A DNA stretch of 11,996 nt from contig JAGQIY010001331.1 in NCBI GenBank assembly GCA_020430865.1, positions 1-11,996 on the forward strand. The letters are read 5' to 3'. This stretch comes from Myxococcales bacterium (GTDB lineage: Bacteria > Myxococcota > Polyangia > Polyangiales > Polyangiaceae). The notes beneath the pieces were generated by a model. It saw nothing but the letters and a program-made list of their open reading frames with translations, was not told the DNA's origin and made no database searches. Made by a program: the position numbers and the translations under genes. Positions 5,246-11,996 of this stretch are shown here, one piece after another (within the stretch, counting starts at the first letter, position 1; each line of letters begins with the position of its first letter).

Positions 5246-7210
5246 GTGATCGTCGAACGCCGTTCAGCCACGAATTCCCCGACCCGCCAGCGGCTGCGCC
5301 GCGCCTGGTGCGTCTCGCTCGCCGCGCTGTGCCTGGTCGCCTGCGGCACACGAGAGGAACCGCCGGGCGTCGACGAGAAGGCGGAGAAGCCAAACCAGAC
5401 GCATCCAAAGGCCTCTGGAGCGGCTCCCAGCCTGCCGGCAGAGCTCACTCAGACCGCCAACGCCCAGGACGCGGGCGCCGAAGCCGAGGACGCGGCGGTC
5501 GACGCAGCGCCGTACACGGGTCCCTGGTTCGCGGTGACCAAGATCGCCGCGGCGGTGTTCGCGGAGCCGAAGTTCGATCAGAAGCAGAAGCTCGGATACA
5601 TCCGCAACGGTGGTCGCGTGCCGGTCGACCCGAAGCCCGTGAGCACCACCAACTGCAGCAGCGGCTGGTATCACGTCAATGGCGTCGGGTATGTCTGCGG
5701 CAACCTCGGGACGACCGACATGGAGCACCCCGAGGTCAAGTTCGCCATCAAGGCGCCAGACCTCGCGGAGGTGTTGCCCTACGTCTACGCGCGCAACGCC
5801 AAGAACGGCACCCCGCTCTACCGCTCCGTCCCGTCGAAGGAGCAGATGCTCGACTACGAGCCCTACCTCGATCCGAAGAAGAAGGCCGAGGAGAAGGCCA
5901 AGGCCGAAGCCGAAAAGAAGGCCAAGGAAGCCGCGAAGGCCGCCGAGAAGGCCAAGGCCGAGGCGAGCAAGGACGCGAAGGACGCGAAGGACGCGAAGGC
6001 CGAGAAGAGCGAGAAGACGGACGAGAAGGCCGACAGCCAGGACGGCGGCGCGAAGGCCAGCGACAAACCCGTCGCGGAGAAGGACACGCCGTCGCTGATC
6101 GATGGCATCCGCGAGAAGTCCTCCGATAAATCCGCAGAGAAATCTTCGGAGAAGTCCGATGAGACGCCGCAGAAGAGCGACGACAAGGCCGACCCGAAGC
6201 CCACCCGCGCCGCCTCGGCCTCACCAGGTGAGCTGGGCGACGCGCCCGAGCCGGGAGACGAAGGAGACGCCGGAGCCCCCGATCAGCCCTGGTGGCAGCG
6301 CGACAACATCAAGGACAAGCTCCACGAGGTCACGCTGGAGCAGCTCTCGGCCGACGCCGACGACATCCTCGCCAAGCGCATGGTCACCGGCTTCTACGTG
6401 GCCGTCGACAAGACGTTCCGCTGGAACGGTCGCACCTGGTACAAGACCACCAAGGGCCTGGTCACGCCCGCGGACCGCTTCTGGCAGACGGCGGGCTCCA
6501 AGTTCCAGGGCACCGAGCTCGGTACGAAGTACAAGCTACCCCTGGCCTGGGCCTACGGGGGGCGCAAGACCGCGCCGACCTACGAGATCGACGACAAGCG
6601 CCGCGTGCACCCCAAGGAGCGGATCAAGCGCTTCGAGCCGCTGCAGCTCACGGGCAAAGAGGTCGAGATCCGTGGCATCACCTACAGCGAGATGGCGGAT
6701 GGCCAGTGGGTGAAGAATATCCACGTGAGAATCACGCGCCCGGGACCAATGCCCGAGGATCTCAAGCCCGACGAGCGCTGGATCGACGTGAACCTCAAGG
6801 AGCAGACCCTGGTCGCGTACAAGGGCTCGACGCCCGTCTACGCCACGCTGGTCTCCAGCGGCAAGACCTCGAGCGTGAAGAAGAAGGACCACAGCACGCC
6901 CGAGGGGGAGTTCAGGATCCGCGAGAAGCACGTCACCACCACGATGGACGGCGACGGCACCGCTGCAGGCGACCTGCCCTACTCCATCGAGGACGTGCCG
7001 TACGTGATGTACTACAAGGGCTCCTACGCGCTGCACGCCGCGTTCTGGCACAGCAACTACGGCATCAAGATGAGCCACGGCTGCGTGAACCTGTCGCCGC
7101 TGGACGCCAAGTGGGTGTTCCTGTTCACCGATCCCCAGCTGCCCAAGGGCTGGCACGGCGTCTGGGCCACGGATGGTCGACCTGGCAGCCGCGTACGTGT
7201 CCACGAGTAG
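5246..7210 (+). CDS. L,D-transpeptidase (YkuD family) lipoprotein (654 aa)
   Basis: Residues 1-33 form a lipoprotein signal: RQRLRRAW, a hydrophobic core, and lipobox LVAC with Cys33 as the acylation site. Residues about 94-155 look like an SH3-type domain (WFAVTKIAAAVFAEPKF ... GYVCGNLG). A Lys-Ala-Glu linker spans about 210-330, including three DAK triplets. A second strand-rich region (about 350-500, FRWNGRTWYKTTKG, GQWVKNIHVRI) may be another wall-binding module. The YkuD catalytic domain is at about 511-640, with His597 and the signature SHGCVN (Ser610-Asn615), Cys613 being the nucleophile. The family forms 3-3 peptidoglycan cross-links or attaches proteins to peptidoglycan. Here it would be tethered to the outer membrane and reach the wall through its linker. 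GTG 5246 was chosen for its ribosome binding site and signal peptide. The catalytic call is strong; the exact substrate is unknown. Confidence 0.9.
   Translation: MIVERRSATNSPTRQRLRRAWCVSLAALCLVACGTREEPPGVDEKAEKPNQTHPKASGAAPSLPAELTQTANAQDAGAEAEDAAVDAAPYTGPWFAVTKIAAAVFAEPKFDQKQKLGYIRNGGRVPVDPKPVSTTNCSSGWYHVNGVGYVCGNLGTTDMEHPEVKFAIKAPDLAEVLPYVYARNAKNGTPLYRSVPSKEQMLDYEPYLDPKKKAEEKAKAEAEKKAKEAAKAAEKAKAEASKDAKDAKDAKAEKSEKTDEKADSQDGGAKASDKPVAEKDTPSLIDGIREKSSDKSAEKSSEKSDETPQKSDDKADPKPTRAASASPGELGDAPEPGDEGDAGAPDQPWWQRDNIKDKLHEVTLEQLSADADDILAKRMVTGFYVAVDKTFRWNGRTWYKTTKGLVTPADRFWQTAGSKFQGTELGTKYKLPLAWAYGGRKTAPTYEIDDKRRVHPKERIKRFEPLQLTGKEVEIRGITYSEMADGQWVKNIHVRITRPGPMPEDLKPDERWIDVNLKEQTLVAYKGSTPVYATLVSSGKTSSVKKKDHSTPEGEFRIREKHVTTTMDGDGTAAGDLPYSIEDVPYVMYYKGSYALHAAFWHSNYGIKMSHGCVNLSPLDAKWVFLFTDPQLPKGWHGVWATDGRPGSRVRVHE
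5972..5998 (+). repeat. Three tandem 9-base units in the transpeptidase linker
   Basis: GACGCGAAG is repeated exactly three times and encodes Asp-Ala-Lys each time. It sits inside the Lys/Ala/Glu linker, where replication slippage can change length without shifting frame. Confidence 0.75.
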
Positions 7211-7211
7211 C

Positions 7212-7259
7212 CACCCGCCACTTAAGGCGCGGTCCGAAGCGGACGTTTCGACGCGGGTG
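7212..7259 (+). terminator. Nested hairpin after the transpeptidase gene, possible terminator
   Basis: CACCCGC (7212-7218) pairs perfectly with GCGGGTG (7253-7259). Inside, GTCCG-AAG-CGGAC (7232-7244) forms a 5-base-pair hairpin followed by GTTTC. The structure begins two bases after the stop codon. There is no long U run, so it may be a weak terminator, an mRNA-end stabiliser, or a leader element of the next gene. Confidence 0.35.
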
Positions 7260-7298
7260 ACCCTCCACGGCTGGTACCCCTCCAGACTCCGGGCGCGC

Positions 7299-7331
7299 TT
7301 GACTCGTGCCCCGGACCAGACCATCTAGGCT
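7299..7331 (+). promoter_or_regulatory. Weak sigma-70-like promoter for the TPR gene
   Basis: TTGACT (7299-7304) is a good -35 element and TAGGCT (7326-7331) a plausible high-GC -10, but the spacing is 21 bases, longer than the usual 16-18. If used, transcription would start within a few bases of the ATG at 7341, fitting the absence of a ribosome binding site there. Confidence 0.25.
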
Positions 7332-7340
7332 GCTTCTTGG

Positions 7341-8336
7341 ATGGATCAGTTCTCCGCACATCTCGATCGAGGTTGGGACCTCGTCCAACGCGGTGACTCG
7401 CGCGGCGCAGAGCAGAGCGCGAGGCGCGCGCTCGAGTTGGATAGTCAGTCTCCCGAGGCCTACAACCTGCTCGGCTACGTCGGCGCGCTCCAGGGTGAGT
7501 TCGAGGACGCCGTCGAGCACTACCGACAGGCGATCGCTCTGGACGATGGCTACCTCGAGGCGATGCTCAACGCCGCCGAGGTCTACATCCATCCGCTGGG
7601 TGAGTACGAGGAGGCTCTCGCGCTGTGCGATCAAGCCCTCGACCTTGCCCAAAACGACGACGAGGTCGTCGACACCCTGCTCCTGAAGTTCGACGCGCTG
7701 CTCGGCATGAACGAGCTGGATCGTGCGCGAGAGCTCTGCGCACGTTTCCCCGAGGGACCGTTCGAGAACCCCAACCACACCTTCCTCGTGGGCCGCGCGC
7801 TCTACGAGGTCGGAGAAGTCGATCGAGCCGCGCCGCTGGTCGAGCAGGCCGTCAAGGACAGCCCCAAGAACCCCGAGGCGTTCTACTACCTGGGCCTGGT
7901 GCGCGACGAGCGCGGCGACACCCCGGGCGCGACTCAAGCGTTCTTGCGCTCCCGGGAGCTGGACCTCGAGCTACCGAGCGCTTCCTGGTCGCTGACCGCC
8001 GAGACCTTCGAGCACAGCGTGCGACAGGCCGTTTCCGCGCTGGACCCCAAGCTGCGCGCCTTCGTCGACGAGCAGAACATCTATGTCTCCGACGTCCCCG
8101 GCGTGGAGGTGGTGGTCGATGGCGTCGACCCGCGCGCCTTGCTGCTGCTGGACGCGGTCGCTGGCCCGGACGGGCTGCCTGCGGATCAGGCGCGACTCTT
8201 CGTGTACCAACGCAACCTGGAGCGACTCGCCGGAGCGCTCGAGCACATCGAGAGCGAGCTGACCGCCGCGCTGGATCGTGAGATCACCGCGCTCTTCATC
8301 GAACGCCAAGATCCGACCCACCGCTGCGTCGATTAG
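7341..8336 (+). CDS. TPR protein with C-terminal degenerate zincin-like domain (331 aa)
   Basis: Residues about 5-106 hold three tetratricopeptide repeats with the usual small/large pattern (SPEAYNLLGYVGALQGEFEDA, then AVEHYRQAIALDD). Two more follow at about 143-210 (NPEAFYYLGLVRDERGD). Residues 222-320 resemble, from memory, the small metallopeptidase family Zincin_1 (PF06262): an N-terminal FEHSVRQAVSALDPKLRAFV, a strand ending ARLFVYQRNLERL, and a final helix. Where that family has HExxH, this protein has R313-E314-I-T-A317, so both zinc-binding histidines are missing. It is therefore probably a binding or scaffold module, not an enzyme. No signal peptide is seen, so it is likely cytoplasmic. 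The ATG lacks a Shine-Dalgarno. The gene follows the transpeptidase by 130 bases on the same strand. The TPR call is strong; the zincin call is moderate. Confidence 0.85.
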   Translation: MDQFSAHLDRGWDLVQRGDSRGAEQSARRALELDSQSPEAYNLLGYVGALQGEFEDAVEHYRQAIALDDGYLEAMLNAAEVYIHPLGEYEEALALCDQALDLAQNDDEVVDTLLLKFDALLGMNELDRARELCARFPEGPFENPNHTFLVGRALYEVGEVDRAAPLVEQAVKDSPKNPEAFYYLGLVRDERGDTPGATQAFLRSRELDLELPSASWSLTAETFEHSVRQAVSALDPKLRAFVDEQNIYVSDVPGVEVVVDGVDPRALLLLDAVAGPDGLPADQARLFVYQRNLERLAGALEHIESELTAALDREITALFIERQDPTHRCVD

Positions 8337-8354
8337 AAGCGCTGCGTCGACTAG
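8322..8354. repeat. Tandem duplication across the TPR gene stop codon
   Basis: CGCTGCGTCGATTAG (8322-8336) recurs as CGCTGCGTCGACTAG (8340-8354), with one difference and an 18-base period. The second copy is in frame, so it encodes the same Arg-Cys-Val-Asp-stop after the real stop. It looks like a recent small duplication giving a back-up stop. Confidence 0.65.
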
Positions 8355-8362
8355 CGCCGTTT
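8339..8362. terminator. Short hairpin between convergent genes
   Basis: GCGCT (8339-8343) pairs with AGCGC (8353-8357) around a 9-base loop containing GTCGAC. CGTTT follows on the plus side and TTCT on the minus side. It lies in the 27-base gap between convergent genes and could act weakly in both directions. The stem is only 5 base pairs. Confidence 0.3.
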
Positions 8363-8363
8363 G

Positions 8364-8954
8364 TCAGCCAGCGCCAGCGTCGCCGGCCTGGTCGTCGGGT
8401 GGTGCGAGCTCGAGGCGACTCAGCGGCTCCGCGTTCACCTTCGCGGTGGAGACGAGGGAATCGAGCAGCTGCCGGCCGATCTTCGCGACGCCCAGCAGCG
8501 CCAGCACGCGAGTGCGCTGCAGCTCCGCCCGCTCGCGTTCCTTGGTGTCCGTGGCGGATAGGTGCGGCTCGAGAGCTACGAGGGCCTCTTCCAGCGCTTC
8601 AATGGCGTGGCGGATTTCTCCGCCTTCGCGCTCGGCAAACACCCTCGAGATCATCTTCCAGATCTGCACTTCCGCGGTGAAATAGTCACGGCGCTCACCC
8701 GGGACCCAGACTCGGCGCACGACGCCCCAACGCCCGAGGTCGTTCAAGGTCATGCTCACGGCACCCGCAGAAAGCTGGAGCGCGTCGCGCAGATCTTGAG
8801 CAGAGAGCGGACCAGGCGACAGATACAAGATCGCCCACACGCGACCCATGTTCCGCTTGAACCCCCAGAACTCGATCAGGCGACCTACGAGTTCACTGAC
8901 AAGGATCTCGCTGCGCCACAGCGGGGTGCTCTCGTGCTGTTTTTCCTCGCTCAT
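8364..8954 (-). CDS. GbsR/MarR-type winged-helix transcriptional regulator (196 aa)
   Basis: The N-terminal half matches the GbsR branch of MarR-like regulators: EFWGFKRNMGRVWAILYLSP (residues 28-47), then a helix-turn-helix (LSAQDLRDALQLSAGAVSMTL, 50-70, with NDLGRWGVV) and a wing (RRVWVPGERRDYF, 80-92). The C-terminal half is helical and charged, probably a dimerisation arm, and ends in an Asp/Ala/Gly tail. In Bacillus, GbsR controls glycine betaine synthesis genes; in other phyla the family's ligands are mostly unknown. The ATG overlaps the stop of the upstream polyprenyl synthase gene (ATGA), so the two are co-translated. It may regulate that operon, but no operator was identified. Confidence 0.85.
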   Translation of the reverse strand: MSEEKQHESTPLWRSEILVSELVGRLIEFWGFKRNMGRVWAILYLSPGPLSAQDLRDALQLSAGAVSMTLNDLGRWGVVRRVWVPGERRDYFTAEVQIWKMISRVFAEREGGEIRHAIEALEEALVALEPHLSATDTKERERAELQRTRVLALLGVAKIGRQLLDSLVSTAKVNAEPLSRLELAPPDDQAGDAGAG

Positions 8955-10000
8955 GCCGTCCGGGTGGTGAGTTGCCGCGCGACGCCTTCGAGCAATTGCC
9001 GAGCGGGCGTCTCGGGTACCGAGCGTAGCGCCGAAATCGCCGTCTCGGTGGTCTCCCGTGCACGGGCTCGCGCCAACTCACAAGCGCCGCTCTCCAGGAC
9101 CACCCGACGCACCCGCTCGATGGGATCCAGATCTCCGCCGTGAATGGCGCGCAAATCCTGCAGAAGCTCGGGCCGCTTCTCGACTGCCAGCACGAGCGGC
9201 AAGGTCAGCTTGCCTTCCCTCAGGTCTGCGAACAGGGTCTTGCCGGTTTCTTCGCTGGTGTAGTCCAAGGTGTCATCGACCAGCTGGAAAGCGATCCCGA
9301 CCCCCTCACCGAAGACCCGCAGTTGCTCTTGTTGAGCGGGCGTAGCGCCAGCCACGCGCCCCCCGACTGAGGTCGCCCAGGCAAAGAGGGACGCCGTTTT
9401 TCCACGCAGAATCAGCTCGTAGGACTCGGCGCTGGTGTCGAGGGTGCGTCGCCCTCGCAGCTGGATGATTTCTCCAGACACCAGCGAGCGCAACGTCGCG
9501 ATCAAATCGGGCAGCACGTCAGGCGCGGCTCGCTGGGTCAAATCCAGCGCGTGAACCAGCAACAAATCGCCGGAAAGCACGCTGACCGCGTTGCCATGGA
9601 GGACGCGGGAGGCAGGCACGCCGCGCCGCTCCGTCCCCTCATCCACCACATCGTCGTGGAGCAACGTCGCGGAGTGAATCAGCTCAGCCACGGCAGCGAG
9701 CTCCCGCGCGCACGCGGGGACCTCACCGAAGCACGCCGCGCTGAGCAGCAACGCCATGGGACGAACTCGCTTGCCGCCTTGACACACGAGGTGCGCCGCA
9801 GCCGCGTCGCCCGGCGCGGGGCCATCCTGGGCGCGCTCGTGAAGGAGAGCCTCCACGCGAGCAAGATCGTCTCCGATCAGAGAGTGCACCGCGGCCAACC
9901 GACGGCGCAGCCGCTCGGCGGCGTCGCTCGGGGGCAGTCCTGCGGCGGAGTCAGAGAGGGCACCAAGGCCCGATTCGAGGCTAATCCCGGTGAGATTCAT
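8951..10000 (-). CDS. Polyprenyl diphosphate synthase, IspB-like (349 aa)
   Basis: This enzyme condenses isopentenyl diphosphate onto an allylic diphosphate to build an isoprenoid chain. All family motifs are present: GGKRVRP (75-81), the first Asp-rich motif LLHDDVVDE (DDVVD at 116-120), GDLLL (144-148), KT (201-202), and the second Asp-rich motif FQLVDDTLDY (DDTLD at 242-246), followed by DLREGKLTLP (259-268). The fifth residue before the first Asp motif is Ala (111), a small residue that in this family allows long products; a geranylgeranyl or longer (quinone side chain) product is inferred. Length is normal for the family. ATG 10000 was preferred to in-frame TTG 10018; neither has a clear ribosome binding site. 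It is the first gene of an operon with the GbsR-type regulator. Confidence 0.92.
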   Translation of the reverse strand: MNLTGISLESGLGALSDSAAGLPPSDAAERLRRRLAAVHSLIGDDLARVEALLHERAQDGPAPGDAAAAHLVCQGGKRVRPMALLLSAACFGEVPACARELAAVAELIHSATLLHDDVVDEGTERRGVPASRVLHGNAVSVLSGDLLLVHALDLTQRAAPDVLPDLIATLRSLVSGEIIQLRGRRTLDTSAESYELILRGKTASLFAWATSVGGRVAGATPAQQEQLRVFGEGVGIAFQLVDDTLDYTSEETGKTLFADLREGKLTLPLVLAVEKRPELLQDLRAIHGGDLDPIERVRRVVLESGACELARARARETTETAISALRSVPETPARQLLEGVARQLTTRTA

Positions 10001-10029
10001 CGGTTTCGATAGTTTCAAACAGCCGTGAA

Positions 10030-10058
10030 AGCTTAGGCCGCTACCCCTCCCGGGTCAA
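10030..10058 (-). promoter_or_regulatory. Sigma-70-like promoter of the polyprenyl synthase operon
   Basis: On the minus strand TTGACC (10058-10053) and TAAGCT (10035-10030) are separated by exactly 17 bases. Five of six -35 bases match, as do the key TA...T positions of the -10. Transcription would start near 10023, leaving a leader of about 23 bases before ATG 10000. Confidence 0.55.
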
Positions 10059-10113
10059 TCGGGTGGGTGGCAGAAGAGTCCTGGACCTCGATGGCCTGTG
10101 CTATGTGGGCGGC

Positions 10114-10590
10114 GTGACAGCAGCTGAGCAGGACGCCCGAAGAGAACGAGGCAGACGCCTCGGGCGGCGCATCTCGCTCGTCATTTACGGTGTGGTGGTG
10201 GCCGGATTCACCGCGGTCTGCACCGTGCAAATCCTCGCAACTGTTTGGTTTCCTCCCGAAGCCGAGGTCGCCAAGAGCTGCCGTGAGGGGTTGCACGACT
10301 TGATTTCGGGGGTGAGGAGCGCCCGCCGAGCCGCTGCTGAGGAAACCGGAGGCGAGCGCGAGGCCGTCACGCGTTTTCGTCAGGCGCTAGGCCCCGGCTG
10401 GGAGCGCCGTCCGAGCGTGAGCCGACTTTGCGAAGGCGATCCGGAGGCGCTCAAGGCGCTGAAGCTGGTGGATCAGCTGCGCTACGCCGAGGAGCACGCG
10501 GTGCGGAACGAAGCCGGTGACCTGGCTGGCCTGCGCCGACGCGTGAAAGCCCTCGAGGGGACGCTCAAGCCCGCGCAACCGGGCCCCTAG
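10114..10590 (+). CDS. Hypothetical single-pass membrane protein (158 aa)
   Basis: Not recognised. A basic N-terminus (DARRERGRRLGRR) precedes one membrane segment at about residues 20-46 (SLVIYGVVVAGFTAVCTVQI onward), so the remainder is probably periplasmic by the positive-inside rule. That part is helical and charged, with two Cys (56 and 106) that could form a disulphide, and ends in a short coiled-coil-like helix (LRRRVKALEGTLK). GTG 10114 was chosen because it places the basic stretch at the N-terminus. GTG 10063 would add 17 residues and start almost inside the divergent -35 element; GTG 10105 is also possible. It is divergent from the polyprenyl synthase operon and upstream of the helicase. 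Its small size and anchor suggest an accessory envelope protein, with no better clue. Confidence 0.7.
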   Translation: MTAAEQDARRERGRRLGRRISLVIYGVVVAGFTAVCTVQILATVWFPPEAEVAKSCREGLHDLISGVRSARRAAAEETGGEREAVTRFRQALGPGWERRPSVSRLCEGDPEALKALKLVDQLRYAEEHAVRNEAGDLAGLRRRVKALEGTLKPAQPGP

Positions 10591-10623
10591 CTCCGTCCCT
10601 CACCAGGCTCGAGCTTTTCGCAG

Positions 10624-10674
10624 AAAAAAAAGCTTGGTCGTTCGCGCCTGCAGCGCGGTGAAAAGCGCTATAAG
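10624..10674 (+). promoter_or_regulatory. Candidate promoter of the DEAD-box helicase gene
   Basis: TATAAG (10669-10674) matches the -10 consensus at five of six bases. The -35 region is weak, but a run of eight A (10624-10631) sits where an UP element would lie. Transcription would start near 10681, only about six bases before the GTG, making a nearly leaderless mRNA. A 7-base A/T inverted repeat (AGCTTTT ... AAAAGCT, 10612-10634) overlaps the A run. Confidence 0.4.
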
Positions 10675-10686
10675 CAGCGCGCCACC

Positions 10687-11996
10687 GTGCCTGAGACCGA
10701 TACAGAAATTCAACCGACCTTCGATGTGCTGCGCCTCTCCAACGAGGTGCGCAAGGCCGTCGATGAGCTTGGCTACGTCAACCCTACTCCCGTTCAGCGG
10801 GCGATCTACGAGCCCGCGAAGAAGGGTCGCGACCTGGTGGTCCAGGCGCGGACCGGCACGGGTAAGACCGCCGCCTTTGGCCTGCCGCTGGTGGATGGCC
10901 TGGTCAAGCCAGACATCGCCGCCGTGCAGGCGATGGTGCTGTGCCCCACCCGCGAGCTCGCGCTCCAGGTGGCGCGAGAGATCACTTCGCTCGGTAAGTA
11001 TCGCGAGCTGAAGGTGGTCAGCATTTATGGTGGCGCGCCGATGCAACGCCAGATCGACGAGATCTCCGCGGGCGCGCAGATCCTCGTCCGCACGCCAGGC
11101 CGTGTGCTCGATCACCTGCGGCGCGGCACGCTCGATCCCGCACGGATCCGCGTGCTGGTGCTCGACGAGAGCGACGAGATGCTCTCGATGGGCTTCTTGC
11201 CTCAAATCAACGAGGTGCTGGAGGCGCTCCCCAAGACGCTCCACACGTTGCTCTTCAGCGCAACGGTGCCGCGTGACGTCGTGCGCATGGCGGAAGACCG
11301 CCTGCGTGACCCGAGCTTCATCACCTTGAGCGGTGACGAAATCGGCGCGCTGTCGATCCAGCATTTCACGTACCTCGCGGCGGGCGACAAGCTCGGCGAC
11401 TTCCTCCAGGTCGTCGAAACGGAGAACCCCGAGAGCGCGATCATCTTCTGCAACACCCGTGAGCAAACCAAGCGGGTGGCGCACCAGCTCAAACAGGCTG
11501 GATACGACGCCGATTGGCTCAACGCGGACCTTTCACAATCCGAGCGAGAGCGAGTCATGGCGGCGGTGCGCGAGTCGCGCCTACGTTTCCTCGTGGCAAC
11601 GGATGTCGCGGCGCGAGGCATCGACATCTCGCACCTCACCCACGTCATCAACTACGACTTCCCCGAGTCTACGGAAGTCTACGTGCACCGCACGGGTCGC
11701 ACGGGGCGTGCCGGACGCACTGGTACCGCAATCAGCATGATCACGCCGCAAGACATCGGCGGGGTCTACATGCTCAAACTCACCTACCGCATCACGCCGG
11801 TCGAGCGCAGCCTACCGAGCGCGACCGAGAAGCGTACCCGCGCCGAGCTCGATCTCGTGGAAGGTCTAGTGCGCCTCGCGGAGACTCGCAGGGTCACCGT
11901 TCGTGACCGCACCCTCGCGCGCCGCCTGCTGACTCACGACCAGGCCGAAATCGCCATCGCCATGTTGCTTCAGGACCACCTCGGTCCACGAGAAGA
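10687..11996 (+). CDS. DEAD-box ATP-dependent RNA helicase, 3' truncated by the window
   Basis: The frame is open from GTG 10687 to the window end (436 codons). It has the full helicase core: Q motif YVNPTPVQ (30-37), Walker A ARTGTGKT (54-61), PTRELA (87-92), TPGR (136-139), motif II DESD (160-163), SAT (191-193), motif IV IIFCNT (252-257), motif V ATDVAARGID (304-313) and motif VI HRTGRTGRAG (334-343). Such enzymes unwind short RNA duplexes in ribosome assembly, mRNA decay or cold adaptation. The following residues (LPSATEKR, then LARRLLTHDQAEIAIAMLLQ) resemble the dimerisation region of the CsdA/DeaD group; the RNA-binding tail lies outside. Oddities are Ser for Ala in motif II, LNADLSQ where LHGDLSQ is usual, and VRTPGR for VGTPGR. 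No Shine-Dalgarno precedes the GTG, and I found no other in-frame start back to 10618. Confidence 0.93.
   Translation, partial: MPETDTEIQPTFDVLRLSNEVRKAVDELGYVNPTPVQRAIYEPAKKGRDLVVQARTGTGKTAAFGLPLVDGLVKPDIAAVQAMVLCPTRELALQVAREITSLGKYRELKVVSIYGGAPMQRQIDEISAGAQILVRTPGRVLDHLRRGTLDPARIRVLVLDESDEMLSMGFLPQINEVLEALPKTLHTLLFSATVPRDVVRMAEDRLRDPSFITLSGDEIGALSIQHFTYLAAGDKLGDFLQVVETENPESAIIFCNTREQTKRVAHQLKQAGYDADWLNADLSQSERERVMAAVRESRLRFLVATDVAARGIDISHLTHVINYDFPESTEVYVHRTGRTGRAGRTGTAISMITPQDIGGVYMLKLTYRITPVERSLPSATEKRTRAELDLVEGLVRLAETRRVTVRDRTLARRLLTHDQAEIAIAMLLQDHLGPRE

Noticed and set aside
5863..6204. Minus-strand Ser/Phe/Ala-rich frame resembling a membrane protein
   Set aside because: It is the reverse reading of the Lys/Ala/Glu linker of the transpeptidase; its hydrophobicity is an artefact of that repeat composition.
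10600..11484. Minus-strand 294-aa open frame
   Set aside because: It lies opposite the DEAD-box helicase, whose motifs make the plus strand certain.
1..11996. CRISPR arrays, tRNA or rRNA genes, intact insertion sequences
   Set aside because: No regularly spaced repeats, no cloverleaf or rRNA-like segments and no transposase motifs were noticed on either strand by reading.

Overview
The window looks like a chromosomal segment of a myxobacterium-like member of Myxococcota. I infer this from the very high GC content of most of the genes, from the Asp-Ala-Gly ('DAGADA') low-complexity linkers in exported proteins, and from the mix of a long-linker L,D-transpeptidase lipoprotein, a TPR protein and a possible sigma-54 promoter. 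No species can be assigned from sequence alone.

Left part (1 to about 2050). This stretch has lower GC: sampled 60-base rows are 50-58% GC, against about 75% in a sampled row of the next gene. It carries only unfamiliar genes, all on the minus strand. Reading leftward there is a start-less remnant with a membrane segment (2043-1765), a 98-aa charged protein overlapping its end (1784-1488), a hairpin terminator, a small inverted repeat, and then a coupled pair: a 273-aa helical protein and a 143-aa protein whose N-terminus resembles the PemK/MazF fold. This looks like accessory DNA, and the pair with its inverted repeat is the best place to look for something new.

Middle (2113-8336). A plus-strand membrane protein with a possible split PH-like domain (2113-3252) converges on a minus-strand membrane-anchored acidic/Ala-Asp-rich protein (3313-4851). 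A 394-base divergent gap follows, with a near-consensus sigma-54 promoter. Then come a YkuD L,D-transpeptidase lipoprotein (5246-7210), which probably cross-links peptidoglycan from the outer membrane, and a TPR protein fused to what looks like a zinc-site-less metallopeptidase domain (7341-8336). This is mainly envelope biology.

Right part (8364-11996). A minus-strand operon encodes a polyprenyl diphosphate synthase (isoprenoid quinone side chain or similar) and, overlapping by 4 bases, a GbsR/MarR-type regulator. A good sigma-70-like promoter (TTGACC-17-TAAGCT) precedes it. Divergently there is a small single-pass membrane protein, then a DEAD-box RNA helicase with a DESD motif II that runs off the window end.

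No tRNA, rRNA, CRISPR array or intact insertion sequence was seen.
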